Below, in pieces: positions 43,966-52,407 of a DNA stretch of 64,000 bases (its first letter is position 1; each line of letters opens with the position of its first letter). The DNA is from JBEVOS01 sp044226655. GTDB lineage: Bacteria; Pseudomonadota; Alphaproteobacteria; Caulobacterales; Aquidulcibacteraceae. Made by a program: the position numbers and the translations under genes. Below the pieces are notes generated by a model. That model was not told the origin of the DNA and ran no database searches. It saw only the letters and a program-made list of their open reading frames with translations. The stretch spans positions 558,001-622,000 of the forward strand of contig JBGAGO010000002.1 in the NCBI GenBank assembly GCA_044226655.1. Direction: 5' to 3'.

Positions 43966-44934
43966 ATGACAAAAGTGCTGCTTTCCCTTTCCGCCTTCGC
44001 GCTGCTCGTCGTCCTCGCCGCCGCAGCGATCCTCTATGCGCCGCTCAGCGCGCCCCCGCCCTTGGCGAGCATCTCGCATGACGCGCGCACGGGCGCGGCG
44101 ACGACGGCGCTGGCCCCGCTGCAACGCTATCGCGCGCGCGACGGCGCAGAGCTCGCCTTCCGCGCCTATCCCGTCGCTGCGCCGGATGCACCGATCGCCA
44201 TCCTGATCCACGGCTCGGCGGGATCGAGCCGCGACATGAACGCGCTGGGGACAGCGCTCGCCGCGCGCGGCGTTGCGGCCTATGCGCTGGACATCCGCGG
44301 CCAGGGCGGGTCCGGGCGGCGCGGCGACATCGATTATATCGGCCAGCAGGAAGATGACGTGGCCGATTTCGCTGCACAGCTCGGCGCCGCGCATCCCACC
44401 GCGCCCTTGGTGCTGATCGGCCATTCTTCCGGCGGCGGATTTGCGCTCAAGCTCGCGGCCAAGCCGCAAGGGCGCGCCTTCGCACGCGTCATCCTGCTCG
44501 CGCCCTATCTTGGCTATGACGCGCCGACGACGGCGCCGGGCGCATCCGGCTGGTCGCGCGCCGCCATTCCACGCATCGTGCTGCTCTCCATCCTCGAACG
44601 TTTTCACATCGCGGCGTTTCAGGACCGCCCCGTTCTGGCGTTTGCGACCGTCCGCGGCGCAACGGACGTCACCTCCGTCTGGAGCTACCGCATGATGCGC
44701 GGGTTTTCGGCAAGTCCGCGCTTCGCGGATGACGCGCGCGGCGTGCGCGTCCCGCTCACGATCATCGTCGGCGCGCGCGACGAGCTGATGCGCCCGGAGG
44801 CCTATGCGCCGGCCTTCGCGCCGCTGGCGCCGCAGACGCGCGTGGTGATCGTTCCGGACGCCACGCATATCTCGCTGCTCAGCGATCCCCGCGCGTTCGA
44901 ACCGATCGCGCGCGCCGCCACCGCGGCGGATTAG
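43966..44934 (+). CDS. alpha/beta hydrolase, membrane-anchored
   Basis: A 322-residue serine hydrolase with an N-terminal signal anchor (residues 4-24). The nucleophile is in GHSSGG (Ser about 154), the Asp in VGARDELM, and the His in DATHISLL, like monoacylglycerol lipase-type enzymes. Probably faces the periplasm. Divergent from the LytTR regulator. Confidence 0.9.
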   Translation: MTKVLLSLSAFALLVVLAAAAILYAPLSAPPPLASISHDARTGAATTALAPLQRYRARDGAELAFRAYPVAAPDAPIAILIHGSAGSSRDMNALGTALAARGVAAYALDIRGQGGSGRRGDIDYIGQQEDDVADFAAQLGAAHPTAPLVLIGHSSGGGFALKLAAKPQGRAFARVILLAPYLGYDAPTTAPGASGWSRAAIPRIVLLSILERFHIAAFQDRPVLAFATVRGATDVTSVWSYRMMRGFSASPRFADDARGVRVPLTIIVGARDELMRPEAYAPAFAPLAPQTRVVIVPDATHISLLSDPRAFEPIARAATAAD

Positions 44935-45037
44935 CGGCGGCGCGCCGAGAGGCGCATCACCGCGTTCGGCCGGCGGGCCGCGATTGAAAGCTGGCCCGAA
45001 AGCCCCAATGATCGGCCGGCATTGAGCGGGGGCGCGC

Positions 45038-46729
45038 GTGACGACGCAAAGCGACAACGGCCAGCGACTCATCGGCGCAGCGCGCGCCGCCATCGGGCTG
45101 GCGCAGGGCGGCATACTCTATTGGCTTTCGGAAGCGTTTGAACAGCACAGCTGGCCTTACGGCGTTCCCTGGCTGCTGCACGGCCTCACGCTGATGGTCC
45201 TGCTGGCGCCGTTCGCGCTGCTGGGCGGCCTGGGCGCGCTGTCGCGCCGCACGCTGGCGATCTGGGCGATCGCGTCGGCCGTGCTGCTGTTCGCGCTCGG
45301 CGCCTATGACGGCTGGCGCGGCGTCGGACTCGACCGCGAAGCGCTGCAAATGCCGCTGATACTCGCCGCCGCCGTGGCGATGTTCATCGCCCATCATCTG
45401 ATCTGCGGCGGCGATGCGGAGCAGCGCTGGATCGCGTCCTATCCGCTCTATTTTGATATTGCGTGGCGCCACGCGATCCAACTTGCATTGTCGGCGCTGT
45501 TCGTGGGCGTGTTCTGGATCATCCTTCAATTGGGCGCGCAGCTCTTCCAGATCATCGGAATTGACTGGGTCCGCGACACGATCGCGAAGCGGTGGTTCTT
45601 CATTCCAGCGACGACGACGATGATCGCGCTCGCCATACACATCACAGATGCGAACAGCGGCATGGTGCGCGGCGCGCGCACGCTGCTGCTGACGCTGCTC
45701 TCCTGGCTTCTGCCGCTGGCGGCGGCGCTGGCGATTGCGTTCCTGGCCGCGCTCATCGCAACCGGGCTCGCCCCGCTCTGGGCGGCGCCGAGCGCGGCGA
45801 GCCTTTTGCTGAGCGCGGCGGCGGGCGCGCTCATCCTCATCAACGCGGCCTATAAGAGCGGCGACGAGGCCGATGAGCCGGGCCTTGTGCTGCGCTGGGC
45901 GACGCGCGCGGCGATCGCGGCGCTGGCGGCTTTCATCGCGCTCGCCGTCTACGCGCTCTGGCAGCGCATCGCGCAATATGGGCTGACGCCGCCGCGCATC
46001 TGGGCCGCTGCGGCGGCGCTGATCGCCGGCGCCTACACCATCGGTTACGTGATCGCGGCGGTGACGCCGGGGCCATGGATGAAGCGGCTGCAGACCACGA
46101 ATTCCTGCGCAGCCTACGGCGTTATCGGCCTCTTTCTGTGCCTTTTCAGTCCGATCGCGGACCCAGCGCGCCTCGCCGTGGCCGATCAGATGGCGCGCCT
46201 GCGCGCGGGCGCGATGGCGGCCGACAAGCTCGATCTCATCTTCCTGCAATTCGAATCCGGCCGCTTCGGCCGCGACGCGATCGCTTCGCTCAGCAATGAT
46301 CCGCGCTTCAGCGCGGGCATCGCGCGGGTGCGGCAGTTCACCAACAAATACACGGCGCGCGTTCTGAACGAGCCGACACGCGTGATGGTCTATCCCCAAG
46401 GCGCCGCACTGCCCGCAGACTTTCCGCCGATCGACTCGTTGGAAGAAGTCCGCGAGTGCCGCATTGGGTGCGACGCTTATCTCGTCAATCTGGATGCCGA
46501 CACCGACAACGAAGTCATCTTCTCACGGTTTGACGGTGGGGTCGTGTTCGATCGCGATACGCACGGCGCGTGGCGCGCCATCGGGACGATCGACCGGTTG
46601 TGCGCCGGCGACCTCACAGCTCTGCGGCAAGGTCGTTACGTGCTGGAAACGCCGCGCGCGCCCATGCTGAGCATCAACGGCAGCTATTTTCCGGTCCGCC
46701 CCAACATCGCCTGCCGCCGCATGGACTAA
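45038..46729 (+). CDS. DUF4153 domain-containing membrane protein
   Basis: A 563-residue protein: about ten membrane helices in residues 12-385, then a soluble C-terminal domain of about 170 residues with ARVLNEPTRVMVYP and several Cys. DUF4153 proteins are uncharacterised inner-membrane proteins. GTG start with GAGCGGGGG upstream. Its stop overlaps that of the convergent P450 gene. Confidence 0.85.
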   Translation: MTTQSDNGQRLIGAARAAIGLAQGGILYWLSEAFEQHSWPYGVPWLLHGLTLMVLLAPFALLGGLGALSRRTLAIWAIASAVLLFALGAYDGWRGVGLDREALQMPLILAAAVAMFIAHHLICGGDAEQRWIASYPLYFDIAWRHAIQLALSALFVGVFWIILQLGAQLFQIIGIDWVRDTIAKRWFFIPATTTMIALAIHITDANSGMVRGARTLLLTLLSWLLPLAAALAIAFLAALIATGLAPLWAAPSAASLLLSAAAGALILINAAYKSGDEADEPGLVLRWATRAAIAALAAFIALAVYALWQRIAQYGLTPPRIWAAAAALIAGAYTIGYVIAAVTPGPWMKRLQTTNSCAAYGVIGLFLCLFSPIADPARLAVADQMARLRAGAMAADKLDLIFLQFESGRFGRDAIASLSNDPRFSAGIARVRQFTNKYTARVLNEPTRVMVYPQGAALPADFPPIDSLEEVRECRIGCDAYLVNLDADTDNEVIFSRFDGGVVFDRDTHGAWRAIGTIDRLCAGDLTALRQGRYVLETPRAPMLSINGSYFPVRPNIACRRMD

Positions 46730-48045
46730 GCCATCTCGAATCGGATCGGCAGGCTCTTGAGGCCGGAGACGAAATTGGCGCGGGTGTTCAATGGGGCGCC
46801 GTTGAGCTCGATGGATTTGAGGCGCGGCAGCAACTCCTGGAACAGGATGCGCATTTCCATGCGCGCCAGATGCATGCCCAGACAGAGATGCACGCCATGG
46901 CCGAACGCGACCTGCTTCTGCACCGGCCGGTCGACGCGGAATTCGAACGGCGCCTCGAACACCTCTTCGTCGCGATTGCCCGACCAGTAGAACAGCGCCA
47001 GCCCATCGCCCGCCTTGATGGTTTTGCCGCGTAATTCGTAATCCTCCATCGCCGTGCGCATGAAATGCTTCACGGGCGTCACCCAACGCACCATCTCCTC
47101 GATCGCGTTCGGCAACAGCGACAGATCGCCTTTAAGCTTCGCCATCTGCGCGGGATTCTGAACGAGCTGGCGCAGGCCGCCGGCGACGGTCGATGACGTC
47201 GTATCGTGGCCTGCGGTGGCGACGATCACGTAATAGGAAAGCTGCTGCACGGGATCGAGCGGCGCACCGTCGATCTGGCCATTGGCGATGATGGTGGAGA
47301 GATCGTCGCGCGGGTTCTTCTTCCGGTCCTCGCTGATGGCGCCGAAATATTGGAAGAGCACTTGCGCGGTCTGCATGAGATCGACGCCTTTGTTTTCGGC
47401 GCCGCCCACATCGAGGCCCTGGGCTTCCACCGTGCGCTCGCTCTCGGCGATCACGTCGGGATCGCCGGCGCCGAAAATCTCCTGCGTGAGGCGCAGCATG
47501 AACGGTTCGTCCTGCTCGGGCACGCCAAGGATTTCCATGATGACGTGAAGCGGGAACCAGACCGCGACCTCCTTCACGAAATCGCATTCGGGGCCCTTCT
47601 CGGCCATGCGGTCGACGTGTTTCTTGGCGATCGCCTGGATGCGCGCTTCGAGCTTTTTCAAATTCGGCGGCATGAACCAGCCCTGCGCGAGGCCGCGCAG
47701 CTTCATGTGAACCGGATCGTCGAGATCGACGAGCGTGCGGAAGAGGTGCGTGTCGCCGGTGAGGTTCTTGATGTAGTTCTCGCCGTCGATGGTGCCGAGA
47801 TAGGTGCGCAGACGGTTGACGAACACGTCGCTGCGCTTCTCGACCTCGAGGATGTCAGCGTGCTTGGTCACGGCCCAGAACGGGCGAAAGCCCTGCGGCT
47901 GCATGAGGCGCAGCGGATCGTCACGCCGCAAGCCGGCGTAGAGCGCGTGGATGTCGTCTTCGTTCTGGTAGAGCGCGGGATTGACGATCGCGTTGTCGAC
48001 CGTGTCGCGCGTGTAGCCGCGAAAGGCGGTTGCATCATCGGCCAT
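46726..48045 (-). CDS. cytochrome P450
   Basis: A 439-residue soluble P450 of the bacterial class that uses ferredoxin. The I-helix is TAGHDTTSS (about residue 278), ExxR is in EEMVRW, and the heme-Cys loop is FGHGVHLCLGMHLAR (Cys about 385). This heme-loop type is common in CYP108/CYP125/CYP142-like terpene, sterol or alkyl hydroxylases, so a hydrophobic catabolic substrate is likely. GGAGGAAT precedes the start. Unrelated at fine level to the P450 near 36 kb. Confidence 0.94.
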   Translation of the reverse strand: MADDATAFRGYTRDTVDNAIVNPALYQNEDDIHALYAGLRRDDPLRLMQPQGFRPFWAVTKHADILEVEKRSDVFVNRLRTYLGTIDGENYIKNLTGDTHLFRTLVDLDDPVHMKLRGLAQGWFMPPNLKKLEARIQAIAKKHVDRMAEKGPECDFVKEVAVWFPLHVIMEILGVPEQDEPFMLRLTQEIFGAGDPDVIAESERTVEAQGLDVGGAENKGVDLMQTAQVLFQYFGAISEDRKKNPRDDLSTIIANGQIDGAPLDPVQQLSYYVIVATAGHDTTSSTVAGGLRQLVQNPAQMAKLKGDLSLLPNAIEEMVRWVTPVKHFMRTAMEDYELRGKTIKAGDGLALFYWSGNRDEEVFEAPFEFRVDRPVQKQVAFGHGVHLCLGMHLARMEMRILFQELLPRLKSIELNGAPLNTRANFVSGLKSLPIRFEMA

Positions 48046-48109
48046 GGATTCCTCCGTGTTTTGCGCGAGCCTAGCGCATCGCGCACGGCCGGTCAGCGGC
48101 GCCTTAGCG

Positions 48110-48475
48110 TCAATGCATGCCGCGCTGATGGCCGGCGATCCACGGCGCCCAAAGCAGCAGCGCGCCTATGGCCGCGGCGGCGATGAACGCAAGGTCAAGG
48201 CGCGTCACGCGGCGCGCTCTGATGCATTCGAACGCGCGCCCGGCGCCCGCGCCGACATAGCCGGCGCCCAGCGCGAACAATGCCCCGCCCGCCAACACGC
48301 CGAGCACATCATTGCCGGCCTTCACATAGCCCACGATCAGCGCGAGCGCGGCGAGGTGGGCGGCGGCGAAGAAGCCGCTTTGCGTCGGCTGGCTCTTTCC
48401 CGCGAAAAACAATGCGACCGCGCCAAGCGCGCCCGCAAGCAGCGGCAAGGCGGCGAGCAGCCAAGGCAGGATCAA
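48110..48475 (-). CDS. hypothetical membrane protein, 121 aa
   Basis: A small protein with four hydrophobic segments (about residues 3-24, 35-50, 54-76 and 95-113). Not recognised. The TTG start is weakly supported; it begins 21 bases after the upstream membrane protein gene and may be cotranscribed with it. Confidence 0.6.
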   Translation of the reverse strand: MILPWLLAALPLLAGALGAVALFFAGKSQPTQSGFFAAAHLAALALIVGYVKAGNDVLGVLAGGALFALGAGYVGAGAGRAFECIRARRVTRLDLAFIAAAAIGALLLWAPWIAGHQRGMH

Positions 48476-48496
48476 GCCGGCAGGCAGCGGGCAGGC

Positions 48497-48994
48497 TCAG
48501 AAAACATAGACGAAGAGCGGCGCGGCGAGCGTCAGCGTCATAAAAAGATCGACGCCGATCAGCCGCAGATTGAGCGGCACGCCTTCCCGGTCGATCAGCA
48601 CGGAGGCGATGCGCGCCAGCAGCGCGCAGAGCCAGCCGACGAAGAGGAGGAGGATGAAGGCGATCGCCGGCGCCAAGCCGAGCAAGCGGTCTTCGGCCTC
48701 CTCGTGGGCCGGCACGAGATGCACGCTCGCTGAGACCACGACGGGCCCATCCGTCGTCTCGTGTGCAGGCATTGCTGTCGACGCGAGGAACAGGACGACG
48801 AACGCGAGCGCGACGCCATGCATGCCAAACAGCAGGCCGCCGAAGGCGCGGCTTTCGCCGACGCCGCCGGATTTTTCAGGCACTGAGCCGAGGCCGATCG
48901 AGAGATGCGAGCCGCGCGGGCGCAGCAGCATGGCCACGCCCATCAGCGTTCCCACAAGCAAGCCGAGCGCGGCGATGATGAAGGTCCACTGCAT
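48497..48994 (-). CDS. hypothetical membrane protein, 165 aa
   Basis: Four hydrophobic segments (residues 4-25, 52-72, 105-128 and 145-163) with a polar, acidic loop (about 78-100). Not recognised. The ATG is chosen over a GTG one codon upstream; AGGA lies upstream. It precedes the 121-residue membrane protein on the same strand, and the pair may form a two-component membrane unit of unknown role. Confidence 0.7.
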   Translation of the reverse strand: MQWTFIIAALGLLVGTLMGVAMLLRPRGSHLSIGLGSVPEKSGGVGESRAFGGLLFGMHGVALAFVVLFLASTAMPAHETTDGPVVVSASVHLVPAHEEAEDRLLGLAPAIAFILLLFVGWLCALLARIASVLIDREGVPLNLRLIGVDLFMTLTLAAPLFVYVF

Positions 48995-49015
48995 CACGCA
49001 TTCCTCACGGGCGTC

Positions 49016-49166
49016 CCTTCTCCCCCGCGAGGGGGAGAAGGTGGCCCGCAGGGCCGGATGCGGGGGCGCTTCTCAGCATCGCAAACGGTGACAAGGATTG
49101 GCGACGTGCACAGGCGAGCCCTCATCCGGCCCTGCGGGCCACCTTCTCCCCCTCGCGGGGGAGAAG
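49016..49166. repeat. long palindromic repeat, family 1, copy D (diverged)
   Basis: Outer hairpins CTTCTCCCCCGCGAGGGGGAGAAG with compensating changes compared with other copies; inner hairpins GGCCCGCAGGGCC and GGCCCTGCGGGCC; CTCATCC box on the right only clearly kept. This is the only copy not between convergent genes: it lies between the acyl-CoA dehydrogenase stop and the upstream end of the membrane protein gene, both leftward. Confidence 0.87.
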
Positions 49167-49179
49167 GGACTGAGTGTCC

Positions 49180-50478
49180 TCAGCGAATCCCCGGCACGTG
49201 GAATTGCGCGTCGCGCTCGGCGGCTTCCTTCATGGCCGCGCCCGCGTGCTTGCCGAGTTCGAGGCGGGCGATGGTGCGTTCGTGCACTTCGTCCGGGCCG
49301 TCGGCGATACGGAGCGTGCGCTGACTGGCATAGGCGCGCGCGAGACCCGGATCGGTGGTGACGCCGGCGCCGCCGAACGCCTGGATGGCATCGTCGATGA
49401 TCTTCAAGGCCATGGACGGAGCCTGCACCTTGATCATCGCGATCTCGGCGCGCGCGACCTTGTTGCCGACCGTATCCATCATGTACGCGGCTTTGAGGCA
49501 CAGAAGGCGCGTCATCTCGATATCGATGCGGGCGCGCGCGATGCGGTGCTCCCACAGCGAATGATCGGCGACCATTTTGCCGAAGGCTTTGCGCGTCAGC
49601 AGGCGACGGCACATCTTTTCGAGCGCGGCTTCCGCGGCGCCGATGGTGCGCATGCAATGGTGGATGCGGCCGGGGCCGAGGCGCGCCTGGCTGATCTCGA
49701 AGCCCATGCCTTCGGACGCGATGATGTTCTCGGCCGGCACGCGGACGTTTTCGAGCAGCACTTCGGCGTGGCCGTGCGGCGCATCGTCATAGCCGAACAC
49801 GGGCAGCATGCGCACGACTTTCACGCCCTTCGCGTCGAGCGGGACGAGGATTTGCGATTGCTGGGTGTAGGTCTTGGCGTTGAGATCGGTCTTGCCCATC
49901 ACGATGGCGATCTTGCAGCGCGGATCGCCGACGCCAGAGGACCACCATTTGCGGCCGTTGATGACGTATTCATCGCCCTGGCGCTCGATGCGGGTTTCGA
50001 TATTGGTCGCATCGGAGGACGCCACCGCCGGCTCGGTCATCAGGAAGGCCGAGCGGATTTCGCCGTTCATCAGCGGCTTCAGCCATTCTTCCTTCTGCGC
50101 GCGCGTGCCATAGCGGTGCAGCACTTCCATATTGCCGGTGTCGGGCGCGGAGCAATTGAACACTTCGGACGCGAAGCCGACGCGGCCGAGCAATTCGGCG
50201 ATCGAGGAATAGGTCATGTTCGAAAGCTGCGGACCCTCGAACTCGAACGTGTCGTCCACTTGCCGGAAGCCCTGCGGCTCGGGCGGCATGAACATGTTCC
50301 AAAGGCCTTCCTTCTTCGCGACCTTCTTCAGATCCTCGACGATCGGGATGACCTTCCAACGTTCGCCCTCTTCGTGCTGCTTGTTGTAGGTCGGGACGGC
50401 GGGGATGATGTGCTCGTCCATGAACGCCTGGACGCGGCCAACCCAATGCTTCGTCTCTGCATCGTGCTCAAAATTCAT
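49180..50478 (-). CDS. acyl-CoA dehydrogenase family protein
   Basis: A 432-residue flavoenzyme of the ACAD10/11-like group. Visible blocks are FLMTEPAVASSDATN (flavin binding), RLGPGRIHHCMR, and IQAFGGAGVTTD..LA with DGPDEVHERTIARLELG at the end. It introduces an alpha,beta double bond in an acyl-CoA or, in the ACAD10/11 type, works together with an APH-like kinase on hydroxyacyl-CoA. Such a kinase is at 40133-41212. The start has GGGAGGAAGAG directly upstream. Confidence 0.93.
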   Translation of the reverse strand: MNFEHDAETKHWVGRVQAFMDEHIIPAVPTYNKQHEEGERWKVIPIVEDLKKVAKKEGLWNMFMPPEPQGFRQVDDTFEFEGPQLSNMTYSSIAELLGRVGFASEVFNCSAPDTGNMEVLHRYGTRAQKEEWLKPLMNGEIRSAFLMTEPAVASSDATNIETRIERQGDEYVINGRKWWSSGVGDPRCKIAIVMGKTDLNAKTYTQQSQILVPLDAKGVKVVRMLPVFGYDDAPHGHAEVLLENVRVPAENIIASEGMGFEISQARLGPGRIHHCMRTIGAAEAALEKMCRRLLTRKAFGKMVADHSLWEHRIARARIDIEMTRLLCLKAAYMMDTVGNKVARAEIAMIKVQAPSMALKIIDDAIQAFGGAGVTTDPGLARAYASQRTLRIADGPDEVHERTIARLELGKHAGAAMKEAAERDAQFHVPGIR

Positions 50479-50679
50479 CTCTTCCTCCCGAAAATCATGC
50501 CCCAGGCATAAACGTCCCGCCGGAGGCCGGCAACGGCCCGCCGCTCGCCGGGCGAGGCCCGCCAATTGGCATTCCTGGCGAACGCGCGTACGAAAACCGC
50601 GTGACGCGCGCCGCCCGATTGGGCGGATCGGGGCGCTCCCCGCCGCGCCGCTTCCACAATTCAGCTCTTGGAGGCGCGC

Positions 50680-50709
50680 ATGGCTTGGCCCGCGTTCGAT
50701 CGCCTATGA
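50680..50709 (+). CDS. 9-codon upstream reading frame coupled to tauE
   Basis: ATG with TTGGAGG at good spacing opens a nine-residue frame (MAWPAFDRL) whose stop overlaps the next gene's ATG as ATGA. The TauE-like gene has no ribosome site of its own, so ribosomes may arrive by reading this peptide. It could be a true leader peptide, or the tauE start could be a TTG at 50685 in the tauE frame. Confidence 0.35.
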   Translation: MAWPAFDRL

Positions 50710-51473
50710 TGATCGCCCTGCTTCTTCTTCTCGTTCTGGCCACCTCCACGCTTTCCGGTGTGTTCGGCATGGCCGGCGGCCTTGTCCTCATGGGCGGGCT
50801 GACGCTGGTTCTGCCGGTCTCGGCCGCCATGGTGACGCACGGCGCGGTGCAGATCGTCTCCAACGGCTGGCGCGCGATCCTGCATCGCCGCTTCATCAAA
50901 TGGAGCATCGTCGGGCTCTACGCTCTGGGCTCGCTCGCGGCGGCGCTCGCGCTGGCGGCCGTTTCCTATTCGCCCTCCAAGCCCTGGATGCTGCTTCTGC
51001 TCGGCCTTGTGCCGGGGCTCGCCTGGCTGCCCAAGGGGTGGATCGAGGCGGACGCGGCCAAGCCTATGCACGCCGCGCTCTGCGGCTTCCTGGTGACGGG
51101 ACTCAATCTCGTCGCGGGCGTCGCGGGGCCGTTGCTTGATGTCTTCTTCGTGCGCACCGCGCTGACGCGCCACACCATCGTCGCCACCAAGGCCGCCACG
51201 CAGGTGCTCAGCCATTTGTCGAAGATCATCTTCTACGGCGCGCCGTTCCTCACAGGCGGCGGCCCAGACAACGCCAATTTGGGCATGCCGCCCTGGTGGT
51301 TCTTCGTGCTGGCCACGCCGCTCGCGATGCTCGGCGCGGTGCTGGGCGGACGCATCCTCGATCGGCTCTCGGACGTGAATTTCCTGCGCTACACGAAATA
51401 CATCGTCACCGCGATCGGGCTCGTCTATCTGGTCCAGGCGGCGCAGGCCTTCGCCGCGGGACACGCGCCGTGA
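50706..51473 (+). CDS. TauE/SafE family sulfite/anion exporter
   Basis: A 255-residue membrane protein with about eight helices; the TauE/SafE repeat pattern is seen in SGVFGMAGGLVLMGGL and the mirrored second half (GLNLVAGVAGPLLD). Members move sulfite, organosulfonates or other anions; the substrate here is unknown. Two ATG codons are adjacent; the first overlaps a mini-frame stop. It overlaps the GNAT start by four bases (GTGA). Confidence 0.87.
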   Translation: MMIALLLLLVLATSTLSGVFGMAGGLVLMGGLTLVLPVSAAMVTHGAVQIVSNGWRAILHRRFIKWSIVGLYALGSLAAALALAAVSYSPSKPWMLLLLGLVPGLAWLPKGWIEADAAKPMHAALCGFLVTGLNLVAGVAGPLLDVFFVRTALTRHTIVATKAATQVLSHLSKIIFYGAPFLTGGGPDNANLGMPPWWFFVLATPLAMLGAVLGGRILDRLSDVNFLRYTKYIVTAIGLVYLVQAAQAFAAGHAP

Positions 51474-52045
51474 ACCTTGAGCCGCACCTTCTGGAAGATG
51501 CGTTCGTGCGCCTCGAACCGCTTGAGCCGGCGCATCGCGAAGGCTTGCGCGCGGCGGCGCACGATCCCGCGATCTGGCGCCATTGGCCGCGCGACATGCG
51601 CGATTGGGACGCCACGTTCGACTGGCAAAGCGGCGAGCACGGCGCGGGCCGCTGGATCATCCACGCCGTGCGCGTGGGCGGCGCCTATGTGGGCCAGACC
51701 TGTTATCTGAACATCCGCCCGGCCGATTCCGGCGTGGAGATCGGCGGCACATGGTACGCGGCATCGCACCAGGGCGGCGCGACCAATCCCGCCTGCAAGC
51801 GCCTGATGATCGGCCACGCGTTCGAGAGCGGCGCCGAACGCGTCGAGCTCAAGACCGACGCGCTGAATGCACGCTCGCGCGCCGCGATCCTGAAGCTCGG
51901 CACAACATTCGAAGGGATCCACCGCCATCACATGCGTCGACCCGACGGCTCGTGGCGCGATACGGCTTGGTATTCTGTGCTCCGCGAGGAATGGCCGGGC
52001 GTGAAGGCGGGCCTCGATGCGAGGCTGGCGGCGCTGAGAGGTTAG
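51470..52045 (+). CDS. GNAT family N-acetyltransferase (RimJ/RimL-like)
   Basis: A 191-residue acetyltransferase. Typical blocks are VRLEPLEPAHREGL at the start, GTWYAASHQGGATNPACKRL (acetyl-CoA loop region) and LKTDALNARSRAAILKLG, as in RimJ/RimL or Bacillus-type ribosomal-protein-Ala acetyltransferases. Substrate unknown. GTG start overlapping the TauE stop; reading further up only follows the tauE gene out of frame. Confidence 0.9.
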   Translation: MNLEPHLLEDAFVRLEPLEPAHREGLRAAAHDPAIWRHWPRDMRDWDATFDWQSGEHGAGRWIIHAVRVGGAYVGQTCYLNIRPADSGVEIGGTWYAASHQGGATNPACKRLMIGHAFESGAERVELKTDALNARSRAAILKLGTTFEGIHRHHMRRPDGSWRDTAWYSVLREEWPGVKAGLDARLAALRG

Positions 52046-52049
52046 CGCC

Positions 52050-52190
52050 TTGTCCCTCTCCCCTTGTGGGAGAGGGTGGCGTGAGCGAAGCGAGCGACGG
52101 GTGAGGGGTGTCGGCGCTCACCTCGAACGTTCGCGCTTTCACCCCTCATCCGGCGCTTCGCGCCACCTTCTCCCACAAGGGGAGAAGGAC
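52050..52190. repeat. long palindromic repeat, family 1, copy E
   Basis: Outer hairpins CCCTCTCCCCTTGTGGGAGA and its mirror, GGGTGAGGGGTG / CACCCCTCATCC boxes, inner hairpin GGCGCTTCGCGCC on the right. It fills the spacer between the convergent GNAT and XRE genes. Confidence 0.9.
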
Positions 52191-52197
52191 AAAACCT

Positions 52198-52407
52198 CTA
52201 CTCCCCTGCCTCCACGCTCAGCAGATCGCCGGGCGCGCACTCCAGCGCTTCGCAGAGCTTGGCCAGCGTTTCGAAGCGCACGCCTTTCACCTTGCCGGTG
52301 CGCAGCAGAGAGAGATTGGCTTCGGTGATGCCGATGCGTTCGGCGAGGTCCTTCGCCTTCATCTTGCGGCGCGCCAGCATGACATCGAGCGTGACGACGA
52401 CGCGCAT
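52198..52407 (-). CDS. XRE family helix-turn-helix regulator, 69 aa
   Basis: A small Cro/CI-type DNA-binding protein; the HTH spans about residues 19-45 (KDLAERIGITEANLSLLR). No ligand domain. It overlaps the DUF2975 stop by one base (TGATG) and is cotranscribed with it. It probably represses its own operon: the promoter upstream contains a near-palindrome. Confidence 0.9.
   Translation of the reverse strand: MRVVVTLDVMLARRKMKAKDLAERIGITEANLSLLRTGKVKGVRFETLAKLCEALECAPGDLLSVEAGE

Noticed and set aside
22203..52190. Palindromic repeats considered as a CRISPR array or insertion sequences
   Set aside because: Copies are scattered singly over 30 kb, with no regular spacers, no cas genes, no transposase and no target duplications that I can see.
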